Notes under the pieces: model-generated
Told to the model about the DNA's origin: nothing
The model's input: the letters and a program-made list of their open reading frames with translations, nothing else
The model's database searches: none
Part shown: in pieces, positions 1 through 6,910 of the stretch
Layout: every line of letters starts with the position of its first letter
Position numbering within the stretch: position 1 is the stretch's first letter
NCBI GenBank assembly: GCA_027019175.1
Contig: JALUXB010000050.1
Span: 1 to 43,795 of the forward strand
Length of the DNA stretch: 43,795 nt
Reading direction: 5' to 3'
Source of the DNA: Sulfurovum sp.
GTDB taxonomy: Bacteria > Campylobacterota > Campylobacteria > Campylobacterales > Sulfurovaceae
Made by a program: the position numbers and the translations under genes

Positions 1-1
1 C

Positions 2-100
2 GATAGAATACGCCTCATGATCACCGAAGTCAACATCCCCCAGGCCGTCATCATGGCAGAACTGGTACAAAAGCTCGAAAAAGAGATCACCGACCTATGA
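2..100 (+). CDS. rnr: C-terminal end of probable ribonuclease R (partial)
   Basis: An open frame enters from the left edge and ends with TGA at 98-100. The last 32 residues (DRIRLMITEVNIPQAVIMAE then LVQKLEKEITDL) look like the final strand and tail of an S1 RNA-binding domain. The assignment to RNase R (3'-5' exoribonuclease) rests mainly on gene order: in Helicobacter pylori rnr (vacB) precedes holA, rpsF, ssb and rpsR, the same order as here. The catalytic RNB domain lies outside the window, so the identity cannot be proved from these residues alone. Confidence 0.5.
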   Translation, partial: DRIRLMITEVNIPQAVIMAELVQKLEKEITDL

Positions 101-104
101 ACAA

Positions 105-170
105 AATGCTAAAAGTCGCTGCTATGCAGCGCATACCTCAACTCCCCACTTCAAAAATCGGAGATTTTTG
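105..170 (+). repeat. Hairpin plus short heptamer-like tract before holA
   Basis: A perfect hairpin CGCTGC-TAT-GCAGCG (117-131) is followed by CATACC (132-137) and about two 7-bp units, ACTCCCC (141-147) and ACTTCAA (148-154). A second perfect hairpin follows, CAAAAATC-GGA-GATTTTTG (152-170). The hairpin/ATACC/heptamer order matches the modules at 5851, 14769 and 22844. The only Shine-Dalgarno candidate for holA, GGAG at 160-163, sits in the loop and stem edge of the second hairpin. Confidence 0.55.
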
Positions 171-172
171 AT

Positions 173-1150
173 ATGTACCAACGCGAATTCGACCAGCGCC
201 TTGCTTCCGGACTCCCAAAAGCAGTTCTCTTTTTCGGCGACAACGACTTTATGATAGACCACTACATCGAGCGCTACAAAACGCAGCTGAATGCAAAAGA
301 GGAGGCGCTGGCGCTTTACTTTGACGAGTGGAACTATGAACAGGCAAAAGGGTACCTCTCCCAAAGCTCCCTCTTTGGCGGTACCAACCTGCTGATCGTC
401 AAGCATGACAAGAAGATCCCCAAAAAGGAGCTCGATACCCTCATCGCACTGGCCAACAGCAATGCCGACAACTACTTCCTCTACGCCTATGCGGGAGATG
501 CCAAAAACGCCAAGAGCCTGCAGAGCAGCTACACTGACAAAAAAGGGGGCGTCTGGGTACGCTTTTTCGAACCCAACATCCGTGACGGCATCCCCCTTCT
601 GCAGCACAAAGCACAGCAGATCGGACTGGACATCGACCACTACGCGCTGCAGCACCTGATGCAGCTTCTGAACAATAATCTGGGACTCTGTATGAACGAG
701 CTGGACAAACTGGCCATTCTGCAAACCAAAGTAACCAGCAAAGACATTGACAACCTCGTCTACTCCACCGCACCGCTTGCCATCGAACAGCTGCTCATCG
801 AGCTCTTCAACAAACGTCCTATCACCAACATCATTACCAAACTGCTCGAACTGGGCTACGACGAGTCGGAGATTTTGCGTGCGACACAGTACTTCGTCAA
901 CGAGATCTTTCTCATCAATGCCTACATCAAAATCCATGGCACGCCCGATTTCAAAGAGATCTTCGGTTTCCTTCCGCCCCCGCAGGTGCGCGAGCGCAAA
1001 CAGCAGCTTGCCCTGCGTGTCAAGTCCGCTGCCCTACTGAAAATATTCGAACATCTGCTCGAGAGCGAGATTGAGATGAAACAGGCACCGGCTACGCAGA
1101 GAGAGGTGCTGCTTTACAGTATGCTCATCAAGATTCAGCAGTACTTGTAG
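173..1150 (+). CDS. holA: DNA polymerase III subunit delta
   Basis: This 325-residue protein is the delta subunit of the clamp loader, which opens the beta sliding clamp and helps load it on primed DNA. The N-terminus (LPKAVLFFGDNDFMIDHYIE) is the typical start of the HolA AAA+-like fold, with an adenine-pocket-like segment but no functional Walker A, as usual for delta. The central and C-terminal helical parts (around residues 150-325, including AIEQLLIELFNKRP and ILRATQYFVNEI) fit the collar domain. Length is normal for Campylobacterota. The ATG at 173 follows a GGAG held in a hairpin. It lies downstream of the probable rnr and upstream of rpsF, as in Helicobacter. Confidence 0.88.
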   Translation: MYQREFDQRLASGLPKAVLFFGDNDFMIDHYIERYKTQLNAKEEALALYFDEWNYEQAKGYLSQSSLFGGTNLLIVKHDKKIPKKELDTLIALANSNADNYFLYAYAGDAKNAKSLQSSYTDKKGGVWVRFFEPNIRDGIPLLQHKAQQIGLDIDHYALQHLMQLLNNNLGLCMNELDKLAILQTKVTSKDIDNLVYSTAPLAIEQLLIELFNKRPITNIITKLLELGYDESEILRATQYFVNEIFLINAYIKIHGTPDFKEIFGFLPPPQVRERKQQLALRVKSAALLKIFEHLLESEIEMKQAPATQREVLLYSMLIKIQQYL

Positions 1151-1312
1151 AATTAGGAATTTTATGGGTTTTTTTTGATTGGCACCTTAATCGTCTGTTT
1201 AATATCCAAATAAGTTATATTACGATAAAATATTGCTTCCAAAAATTCCTGCTCGTTTTTTTGGACGGATTTTCCGCATTTTGAAACGGGCTATTAAACC
1301 AAAAGGAAACAC
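1151..1312 (+). promoter_or_regulatory. Leader and probable promoter of rpsF-ssb-rpsR
   Basis: This 162-base gap begins right after the holA stop with GAATTAGGAATTTTATGG, which resembles one or two units of the heptamer family, followed by a run of eight T (1169-1176). Further on is an AT-rich stretch with a possible -10 (TAAAAT, 1226-1231). A leader of roughly 75 nt follows, containing a small CGG/CCG stem (1266-1276). An S6:S18 autoregulatory leader is known upstream of rpsF in many bacteria and uses a bulged CCG. Whether this one folds that way is not established here. The Shine-Dalgarno is AAAAGGAAAC before ATG 1313. Confidence 0.35.
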
Positions 1313-1702
1313 ATGACTTCTTATGAAACACTGTTCGTAATTAAACCTACGCTGACAGAAGAAGAGATCAACGCACAGATCGAAAAAATGAAGGAAGTTC
1401 TTGCAAAAGTTGATGCAGAACTTCTCGCAACAGATGATATGGGTATGAGAAAACTCGCTTACCCTGTAGAGAAAAACGAGAGAGGCTACTACACTGTACT
1501 TTACTACAAAGCCAACGGTGATGCTATCGCTGAGATCGAAAGAAACCTCAGAATCAACGAAGAAGTGCTGAAGTTCCTGACCGTGAAATATACCAACGGA
1601 AAAGAGATTGCACAATTCGAGAAGCTTGTTGCAGCAGCGGGTAAAAGCGCTGAGCCTAAAGCTGAAGAAGCACCGGCAGAAGCTGAAGCTCAAGAAGCGT
1701 AA
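1313..1702 (+). CDS. rpsF: 30S ribosomal protein S6
   Basis: S6 binds S18 and the central domain of 16S rRNA during 30S assembly. The sequence shows the classic start [20 protein letters not shown], followed by [20 protein letters not shown] and the C-terminal beta strand with KFLTVKY. The last 20 or so residues form an acidic Ala/Glu tail ([14 protein letters not shown]), longer than the core fold needs and typical of S6 in this phylum. The start ATG has a good AAAAGGAAAC ribosome site. It is first gene of rpsF-ssb-rpsR, a universal grouping. Confidence 0.96.
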   Translation: MTSYETLFVIKPTLTEEEINAQIEKMKEVLAKVDAELLATDDMGMRKLAYPVEKNERGYYTVLYYKANGDAIAEIERNLRINEEVLKFLTVKYTNGKEIAQFEKLVAAAGKSAEPKAEEAPAEAEAQEA

Positions 1703-1728
1703 TTAGCGACAATTAGAGGAGCAACCCT

Positions 1729-2250
1729 ATGTACAACAAAGTGATTTTGGTAGGAAACCTGACCAGAGATGTGGAGGTGCGATACACCCCAGGCGGTACA
1801 GCCATCGGTAACACCGGGATAGCTGTCAACCGCAAGTTCAAAGCTGCGACAGGTGAACAGAAAGACGAAACGATGTTCATTGACATCACTTTCTTCGGAA
1901 GAACTGCCGAAATTGCCAACCAGTACCTCAGAAAGGGTAGCAAAGTTTTAGTAGACGGAAGACTCAAGCTTGACCAGTGGACGGCACAGGACGGCAGTAA
2001 ACGGAGCAAACACAGCGTGACTGTGGAAAACCTTCAGATGCTCGGCAGCAGAGACGAAAATGCCCAAATGGGCGGCAACAGCTACGGCGGCGGACAGCCT
2101 CAGCAGCAGGGAGCATCCAACTACGGTGCCCCCGCTCAGGAGAGCTACAGCCAGCCAAGCCAGAGCGCGCCTGCTGCACCGCAGTCCCAGCCGGATCCTA
2201 CGCCAAGCATTCCGGAAATAGACATCAGCGAAGATGAAATACCGTTTTAG
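1729..2250 (+). CDS. ssb: Single-stranded DNA-binding protein
   Basis: SSB coats single-stranded DNA in replication, repair and recombination and recruits partners through its C-terminal tip. The N-terminal OB fold is clear ([20 protein letters not shown], residues 1-20, then [21 protein letters not shown] and [13 protein letters not shown]). Residues from about 110 are a Gly/Gln/Ser/Pro-rich linker, and the protein ends in the acidic tip DISEDEIPF, which matches the consensus DDDIPF. Length is 173 residues, normal. It lies between rpsF and rpsR with short gaps, with AGAGGAG as ribosome site. Confidence 0.97.
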   Translation: MYNKVILVGNLTRDVEVRYTPGGTAIGNTGIAVNRKFKAATGEQKDETMFIDITFFGRTAEIANQYLRKGSKVLVDGRLKLDQWTAQDGSKRSKHSVTVENLQMLGSRDENAQMGGNSYGGGQPQQQGASNYGAPAQESYSQPSQSAPAAPQSQPDPTPSIPEIDISEDEIPF

Positions 2251-2261
2251 GAGAAACACCC

Positions 2262-2525
2262 ATGGCAGAAAGAAGAAAATTTAAAAAAAGATACTGTAAA
2301 TACTGTGAGCAGAAAGTCGACTTCATCGACTACAAAGACCTCAACGCGCTGAAGTTCAGCCTCAGCGAAAGATTCAAAATCATGCCTCGTCGTCTGACAG
2401 GCAACTGTAAACGCCACCAGGAGATGGTCACTGTCGCAATCAAAAGAGCGAGACAGACGGCACTCATTCCTTACATCGTTGACAGAAAGAACGTTGTAGA
2501 AAACCCGTTCGAGATCATCAAATAG
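2262..2525 (+). CDS. rpsR: 30S ribosomal protein S18
   Basis: S18 forms a heterodimer with S6 on the 30S platform. The 87-residue protein has the basic N-terminus ([20 protein letters not shown]) with a CxxC pair, the conserved segment [20 protein letters not shown], and [22 protein letters not shown]. It is the last gene of the operon. AGGAG lies 11 bases before the ATG. Confidence 0.97.
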   Translation: MAERRKFKKRYCKYCEQKVDFIDYKDLNALKFSLSERFKIMPRRLTGNCKRHQEMVTVAIKRARQTALIPYIVDRKNVVENPFEIIK

Positions 2526-2715
2526 ATCTCTTTTTCCCGCACTTTGCGGGTATCATCCCATATATTTCCACTCTCTTTTTGCACTTCTTTGTTATAGAAA
2601 CATAAATATCAATACAATCATCTCAAACTGTTTCATATGCCTTTGCTCTCAACATAGAAAATACATATGAAAGAGTTTGAAGAGAACCGGCTTTTAACCA
2701 GCCGGTACCCTCCTC
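2526..2715. terminator. Intergenic region with two hairpins between rpsR and the lipoprotein gene
   Basis: A hairpin CCCGCA-CTT-TGCGGG lies just after rpsR (2535-2549). Its T-run precedes it on the + strand, so it is not a textbook terminator for rpsR. Nearer the convergent gene, ACCGGCT (2686-2692) pairs with AGCCGGT (2700-2706). Read on the minus strand this hairpin is followed by TTCTCTTC and is the likely terminator of the lipoprotein gene ending at 2716. The rest is AT-rich and shows nothing else recognisable. Confidence 0.5.
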
Positions 2716-4236
2716 TTACCCATCTATCAAATCGATAAACATATCATCCATATTATCATAGGTTTCACTCTCTCCACCAACAGTAATGGTACCGTTCGTT
2801 TCATTGTTTTCATTATGTTGGAATGAGACAACGGCACTATTTGTACCCGTAAAGATAGTTCTACCTTCATCAGGCATTGTCATATGTTGCAGGTCAAAAA
2901 TGTCTCTTACGTAACTATTGTTAGAAAAACCTGCGCTCTCATCTAAAGACCATTTCCATGGAGTTGTAGTATCAAGCTGTGCACTCCCGCCAACCAAAGA
3001 TGATCCAACAGTACCATTTAAACTCACAGTCGAAACATCTGACTCATCGCCATCATTACTTCTACTTCTTATCCATGCTCCGTCATACACATATTGGTTG
3101 GCATAGGTATCTGCAAAGAAGTTTTCATCACTTGAACGCAATGCAATATATCCGTTATTTTCAATATGCCATGTATGGGAATTATTATATTCTTCACTAT
3201 CTGAATCACCCTCAGAATTATAATGCGTACGCTCTATATTGTGATCTGCCTCTCTTGTCTCTACCGCATAACATAACGCTTGCATCTCACTTGAATGGTT
3301 GTCGTCATAGTCATGCAGTTTTTCATCCATATCCATGGACAGATGTATTGACAGTGTATCTTTATTATCCCATATTTCAGTATAGGATGTATTATCATCG
3401 GAATCATATATTTTATTGTACCTATGTTCACTATGATTATTTGCTTGCATATCTAAAGTACCATTTCCTTGATACTCGAATAATTTTTCTCCATTCCCTC
3501 GTGCGTATTCAAGCGAGAGATTCTCTTTGTCTATATGAAGTGACCGTGTTCTGTTGCTATCCTCAGCATCCATTTCATTCGACTCTGAAGTTTTATGGAA
3601 ACTCATTGTAAATTTACCATTGAACAGTGATGTATTTTCAGTTGTCTCACTAAGGTCTTCCAGTCTCACCAAAGGACTGTTATATAGAATTAAATCCCAT
3701 AAATCTTCTATTTGGTCATCATCTGATTCATGCAAAAGGCAGTTCTTAAACTCAAGACTTAAGTCATATCCGTCATCTGAAGCAGTATATGTTGCATTAT
3801 AAAAACCCGTCTGGTTAACATCACTGTAATTATCACACTGAATATTGTTACCTGTTTCAATCGGTGCACCACTCTCCAACACAGACAACGCATTCTCCTG
3901 AACATTCTTAACTTTTTTGGCAATACGTCCCTCCAAAGAGTTATCTTCTTCAATATTGCTGAGAGCCAAATATTTTGTTTTCATGGTCAAAATGCTCAAA
4001 TAGAATCCCAAATTTATATTGATAATGGAAGTACTCAACACTCCCTTTACACTTTCAAAATCATTCTGAGCACTAAATGTAACCGGTTGCTTTGCACTAA
4101 TCGGTACAGGACAGGGATTTTCCGCTGTTCGAACCACCGTTTCCTGAGCTCCACTACTGCCTCCTCCAAAGCATCCTGCCAAACCAATACTTAAAACCGT
4201 AGCACCTGTAATCGCTACTATTCTACTTTGTCGCAT
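2716..4236 (-). CDS. Putative secreted lipoprotein of unknown function
   Basis: The start at ATG 4236 is preferred because AGAGGAGATAAAC precedes it. An upstream in-frame ATG lacks such a site and would put 13 hydrophilic residues before the signal. Residues 1-22 (MRQSRIVAITGATVLSIGLA) are a type II signal peptide with lipobox LAGC, then the Gly/Ser linker FGGGSSG, so the mature protein should be lipid-anchored. The remaining 480 or so residues are rich in Asn, Asp, Ser and Glu, with many short beta-prone blocks such as DGYDLSLEFKNCL, GKFTMSFHKT and GTLDMQANNHSEHRYN. No catalytic motif or known domain was recognised. The gene is visibly more AT-rich than its neighbours, stands alone between terminators and separates two conserved blocks, which suggests lineage-specific acquisition. 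Confidence 0.8.
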   Translation of the reverse strand: MRQSRIVAITGATVLSIGLAGCFGGGSSGAQETVVRTAENPCPVPISAKQPVTFSAQNDFESVKGVLSTSIININLGFYLSILTMKTKYLALSNIEEDNSLEGRIAKKVKNVQENALSVLESGAPIETGNNIQCDNYSDVNQTGFYNATYTASDDGYDLSLEFKNCLLHESDDDQIEDLWDLILYNSPLVRLEDLSETTENTSLFNGKFTMSFHKTSESNEMDAEDSNRTRSLHIDKENLSLEYARGNGEKLFEYQGNGTLDMQANNHSEHRYNKIYDSDDNTSYTEIWDNKDTLSIHLSMDMDEKLHDYDDNHSSEMQALCYAVETREADHNIERTHYNSEGDSDSEEYNNSHTWHIENNGYIALRSSDENFFADTYANQYVYDGAWIRSRSNDGDESDVSTVSLNGTVGSSLVGGSAQLDTTTPWKWSLDESAGFSNNSYVRDIFDLQHMTMPDEGRTIFTGTNSAVVSFQHNENNETNGTITVGGESETYDNMDDMFIDLIDG

Positions 4237-4458
4237 GTTTATCTCCTCTTTACTAACTTTAATTGACAGAATCATTTGAATCTGCCTCTACGGTTATTGT
4301 AATCAAAAGATGTGCCAAAAATGTGCTAATTCTGTTACTTTTAAAGACTCAAATAGAATAATGCATTGACAGTAAGGGCTTTAAGAAGAAATGTCATTTT
4401 TTTAAAAAACAACATTTTAGTGTAATTGGATAGGTATATATTATAAGAATGACGCGAA
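4237..4458. other. AT-rich spacer between the methyltransferase end and the lipoprotein start
   Basis: This spacer of 222 bases separates two minus-strand genes and is very AT-rich. It includes a T7A6 tract in TTTTTTTAAAAAA near 4400. It must hold the promoter of the lipoprotein gene and the end of the hisG operon, but no convincing -10/-35 pair or strong terminator stem was found. Confidence 0.3.
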
Positions 4459-5163
4459 TTATTGCTTTTTTAGTACCATAAACAGTTTGTCATGCTCCTC
4501 AAAACCGTAAAGAGAGAGAGGTTGTTTTGCAAGCAGTTTCATTTTAGACACGGAGGTGACTGTTTCGGGAGTATGGTAAAACTGTTCAATGGTCTGGCTG
4601 CTTCGCCCATAACATTCACCTTCTCTCTCAAAAAGGTCAAATTTTGCTTCGTAACGTCCCTGCTCAAAATCACTGTCGATGGCAAGAAAGCGTGTTTCAT
4701 CTTCAACAATGTACGCACCGACAGCCACATTCTCGAAACCGTAGCGGGTGTTGATATCAAACAAAAAGCAGCCGCCGTCATTGAGATGCTCGCGTATGCA
4801 GATGAAAAAGCCCTCAAGTGCCCGGGGAGAGAGATAGTTGACCATATCAAACACAGCGGTAATAACATCGAACTTTCCCTCAAGGTCGCACAGATCCACC
4901 GCTTCGGCATCGACCCCCTTCGCTCTGGCACGCTCTGCCATCACGGGGCTGAGGTCAATACCTTTTGCATTGACATCCGGGAAACGCTGTTGAAGTGCTG
5001 CAAGGTAAGCGCCGCTGCCGCATCCGACATCCAGCAGTGAACCGAAAGGGCATTGGGAAAGGGTTTCATAGTAGTAGTCGTAAAGTGACGTAATCACCTC
5101 TTCATTTTCAAGCAGATCCTCCACTTTGGCGTAGAGGTCAAGTGATGCGGTGCTGTTAGCCAT
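4459..5163 (-). CDS. SAM-dependent methyltransferase (class I)
   Basis: This 234-residue protein has the class I Rossmann methyltransferase signature: SLLDVGCGSGAYLAALQQRF (motif I, about residues 42-61), acidic residue in AKGIDLSPVMAERA (motif II), and FDVITAVFDMVNYLSP followed by LNDGGCFLFDINTRYG. These are features of the Methyltransf_25/UbiE-like small-molecule group. The substrate cannot be told. The start at 5163 makes an 8-base overlap with the hisG stop (ATGGCTAA), so the two are translationally coupled. It is the distal gene of the coaX-hisG run. No role in histidine synthesis is implied by the sequence. Confidence 0.82.
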   Translation of the reverse strand: MANSTASLDLYAKVEDLLENEEVITSLYDYYYETLSQCPFGSLLDVGCGSGAYLAALQQRFPDVNAKGIDLSPVMAERARAKGVDAEAVDLCDLEGKFDVITAVFDMVNYLSPRALEGFFICIREHLNDGGCFLFDINTRYGFENVAVGAYIVEDETRFLAIDSDFEQGRYEAKFDLFEREGECYGRSSQTIEQFYHTPETVTSVSKMKLLAKQPLSLYGFEEHDKLFMVLKKQ

Positions 5164-5776
5164 GCTTTTCAACGACGGCTTTGATCTGTTCATACAGTGA
5201 GAGTATCTCGCCTTTTTTAGCATAGAAGCTGTTTTTATTGGCAATGAGATGTGCTGAGGAGTCCATAATGTCTTCTGCTACCTTCAGGCCGTTTTCACGC
5301 ATAGTATTGCCCGTTTCGACAATGTCGACAATGGCATCGGCAAGTCCCACAAGCGGTGCCAGTTCAATGGAGCCGTAGAGTTTGACCACCTCGACACCTA
5401 CCGCTTTTTTCGCAAAGTAGTTTTTGGTAATATTGACCATTTTGGTTGCCACTTTAATGTTGGGACGTGACCAGTCGAGTTCATCTTCATTTTTAATGCC
5501 GATCGCAACTTTACACTTTCCAAGCTGCATATCGAGCAGCTGTATGATGTCAAGCTCTTTTTCCGTAATAACATCCAGTCCCACTACACCGATATCGGCT
5601 GCACCGTGTTCGACATAGGTGGGAACATCCTGGTTACGTACGTTGAGGAAACGGAATCCCTCTTTTTCCATAATGAGCTCACGCCCTTCAAAACAGAATT
5701 CTCCACCAAAAATCTCGCCAAAAATCTCCAGCGTCTGCTCCGCGATTCTTCCCTTGGGAAGTGCAACAGTCAGCAT
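5156..5776 (-). CDS. hisG: ATP phosphoribosyltransferase, short form
   Basis: HisG condenses ATP with PRPP, the first step of histidine synthesis. The 206-residue protein starts LTVALPKGRIAEQTLEIFGE and has the family blocks DVPTYVEHGAADIGVVGLDV, KVATKMVNITKNYF, the PRPP-loop region ADAIVDIVETGNTMRENGL, and VAEDIMDSSAHLIANK. It stops there and lacks the C-terminal ACT-like regulatory domain, so it is the HisGS type. In other bacteria HisGS works as a hetero-octamer with HisZ (a HisRS-like subunit), and no hisZ lies in this window. AAAGGAG precedes ATG 5776. The next gene overlaps its stop by 8 bases. Confidence 0.93.
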   Translation of the reverse strand: MLTVALPKGRIAEQTLEIFGEIFGGEFCFEGRELIMEKEGFRFLNVRNQDVPTYVEHGAADIGVVGLDVITEKELDIIQLLDMQLGKCKVAIGIKNEDELDWSRPNIKVATKMVNITKNYFAKKAVGVEVVKLYGSIELAPLVGLADAIVDIVETGNTMRENGLKVAEDIMDSSAHLIANKNSFYAKKGEILSLYEQIKAVVEKHG

Positions 5777-5850
5777 TGTCTACTCCTTTGGAGAAGAAGT
5801 GAGGACTACACTGTCTCTCATCTCTTTTACTCCATGTATATTAAATATAA

Positions 5851-5913
5851 AAGCTTTTCTGCAGAAAAGCATACCAAAATTCCTAATTCCCAATTCCTAA
5901 TTTCTCACTCCCC
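5851..5913. repeat. Hairpin-ATACC-heptamer module 1 (coaX end)
   Basis: A perfect palindrome GCTTTTCTGCAGAAAAGC (5853-5870) is followed by ATACC (5871-5875) and a 7-bp-period array: ATTCCTA (5879-5885), ATTCCCA (5886-5892), ATTCCTA (5893-5899), ATTTCTC (5900-5906), ACTCCCC (5907-5913). On the minus strand the array encodes the last residues of CoaX and contains its stop codon. The hairpin followed by TTTTATATTT then looks like a terminator. Confidence 0.75.
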
Positions 5914-6530
5914 TGCAGTGCATGCACCATTCCCTTGAAGACCAGTGTTTCATCATACACGGCATTGGCAAAGAAACCGGTAAGGGTTCTGCCGTCACCG
6001 CCTGTAACATAGAGCGGTTTTCTCTGAGAGAATGTTTCAATGAGGGTTTTGATAGGCGCGATTATACCATAGCTTATCTGCCCTTTGGTTGTGCGGGGAA
6101 GCTGTGTAAGTGAAATATCGCTATCAAGCGCTGTTTCAAGTACCGGAGAGATGCTGGTATAACTCTTCTGCAATGCCAAAAGCCCGGGGTAGATAAACCC
6201 GCCTTTGTAAATGCCCCGCTCCATCACATCCACCGTAATGGCAGACCCCGCATCGATAAAAACACCATTGTCATGGCTCAGACACAGCGCCCTTCGGTCT
6301 ACACCCATTGTGTCATATTCACCGGGAATGTGTATCTTGTTGGAGATGTTCTCCCACACAGTTTCCGTCTTTAAGCGTGATTCCAGATGGTGATTGACTG
6401 AAATATAGTACACTTTTTTCATACCATACTGCTCTATTGCTTCATCAGGCAACAGATGTACGACCTCTTTACCGTCGTAAAGATGGATACGGCTATTTCC
6501 CACATCGGCAAGAAGTGAACCATCCTCCAT
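5883..6530 (-). CDS. coaX: Type III pantothenate kinase
   Basis: CoaX phosphorylates pantothenate, the first step of coenzyme A synthesis; the type III enzyme is not feedback-inhibited by CoA. Motifs are the N-terminal phosphate loop LLADVGNSRIHLYDG, GVDRRALCLSHD (GxDR), DAGSAITVDVM (DAGTAxT-like) and GGFIYPGLLALQ, with a C-terminal ASKHA segment YVTGGDGRTLTGFF. ATG 6530 gives 215 residues and places DVGNSR near the N-terminus as in the family. In-frame ATGs at 6551 and further upstream would add only repeat-coded residues. Both ends are made of heptamer repeats: the start region by CATCNNC units, and the C-terminal KLGIGN by ATTCC(T/C)A units. It lies downstream of a small unknown gene and upstream of hisG. 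Confidence 0.9.
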   Translation of the reverse strand: MEDGSLLADVGNSRIHLYDGKEVVHLLPDEAIEQYGMKKVYYISVNHHLESRLKTETVWENISNKIHIPGEYDTMGVDRRALCLSHDNGVFIDAGSAITVDVMERGIYKGGFIYPGLLALQKSYTSISPVLETALDSDISLTQLPRTTKGQISYGIIAPIKTLIETFSQRKPLYVTGGDGRTLTGFFANAVYDETLVFKGMVHALQGSEKLGIGN

Positions 6531-6571
6531 CTTCCATCCCCCATCTTCCATCGTTTCATGAAACATGAAAC
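6521..6571. repeat. CATCNNC heptamer array with hairpin (coaX start)
   Basis: Five contiguous 7-bp units: CATCCTC (6521-6527), CATCTTC (6528-6534), CATCCCC (6535-6541), CATCTTC (6542-6548), CATCGTT (6549-6555). They run into the perfect hairpin GTTTCATG-AAA-CATGAAAC (6553-6571). On the minus strand the units are GATGGAA-like and carry several possible coaX start codons and GGGGG as Shine-Dalgarno. The hairpin contains the stop of the upstream gene. Confidence 0.75.
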
Positions 6572-6885
6572 ACCCTCCATCCATACTCCTCAAACAGTGC
6601 CTTGGCCTTGGAGCAGAGCGGTGCCTTGATGATGATATACTTCTTCCTGATCGCACTGCCGACATACTTCTCCAGTTTGTCATGCAGCGCCATCAGCTCC
6701 TGTGCCTCTTTGCGCAGTACCCTGCTCTTCTTCTCAAGCACCATCACATCGGCATAAAAGCCTTTGAGATCCACACCGACAAATATCTGTACTCTCTTAC
6801 GGCTGCCAAGCTCTTTGACAGAAACTTCTTTGAGGGATTTAAACACAAGGTTGTGCTGCTGTAAAAATTCGACGAGTTCTTTCAT
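6556..6885 (-). CDS. Conserved small protein of unknown function
   Basis: The 109-residue basic protein is mostly alpha/beta: EFLQQHNLVFKSLKEVSV, then a beta hairpin (RVQIFVGVDLKGFYADVMVL), a long Lys/Arg-rich helix (EKKSRVLRKEAQELMALHDK) and a final IIIKAPLCSKAKALFEEYGW. The order of Asp, Glu and Lys after the hairpin and the closing hydrophobic strand are loosely compatible with a PD-(D/E)xK-like fold, but this is only a guess and no family was identified. It follows xerD by 25 bases on the same strand, and its stop lies inside the hairpin of the CATCNNC module. Confidence 0.65.
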   Translation of the reverse strand: MKELVEFLQQHNLVFKSLKEVSVKELGSRKRVQIFVGVDLKGFYADVMVLEKKSRVLRKEAQELMALHDKLEKYVGSAIRKKYIIIKAPLCSKAKALFEEYGWRVFHVS

Positions 6886-6910
6886 AAGACAATCTTACCC
6901 TATTTATGGT

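Noticed and set aside
122-937. Long minus-strand open frame (271 codons) opposite holA
   Set aside because: It lies wholly antisense to a well-recognised gene, has Val/Phe/Gln-rich low-complexity composition typical of a mirror frame, and shows no family motif.
2535-2549. Rho-independent terminator of rpsR
   Set aside because: The stem is good but the T-run lies before it on the + strand, so it was noted as a hairpin only.
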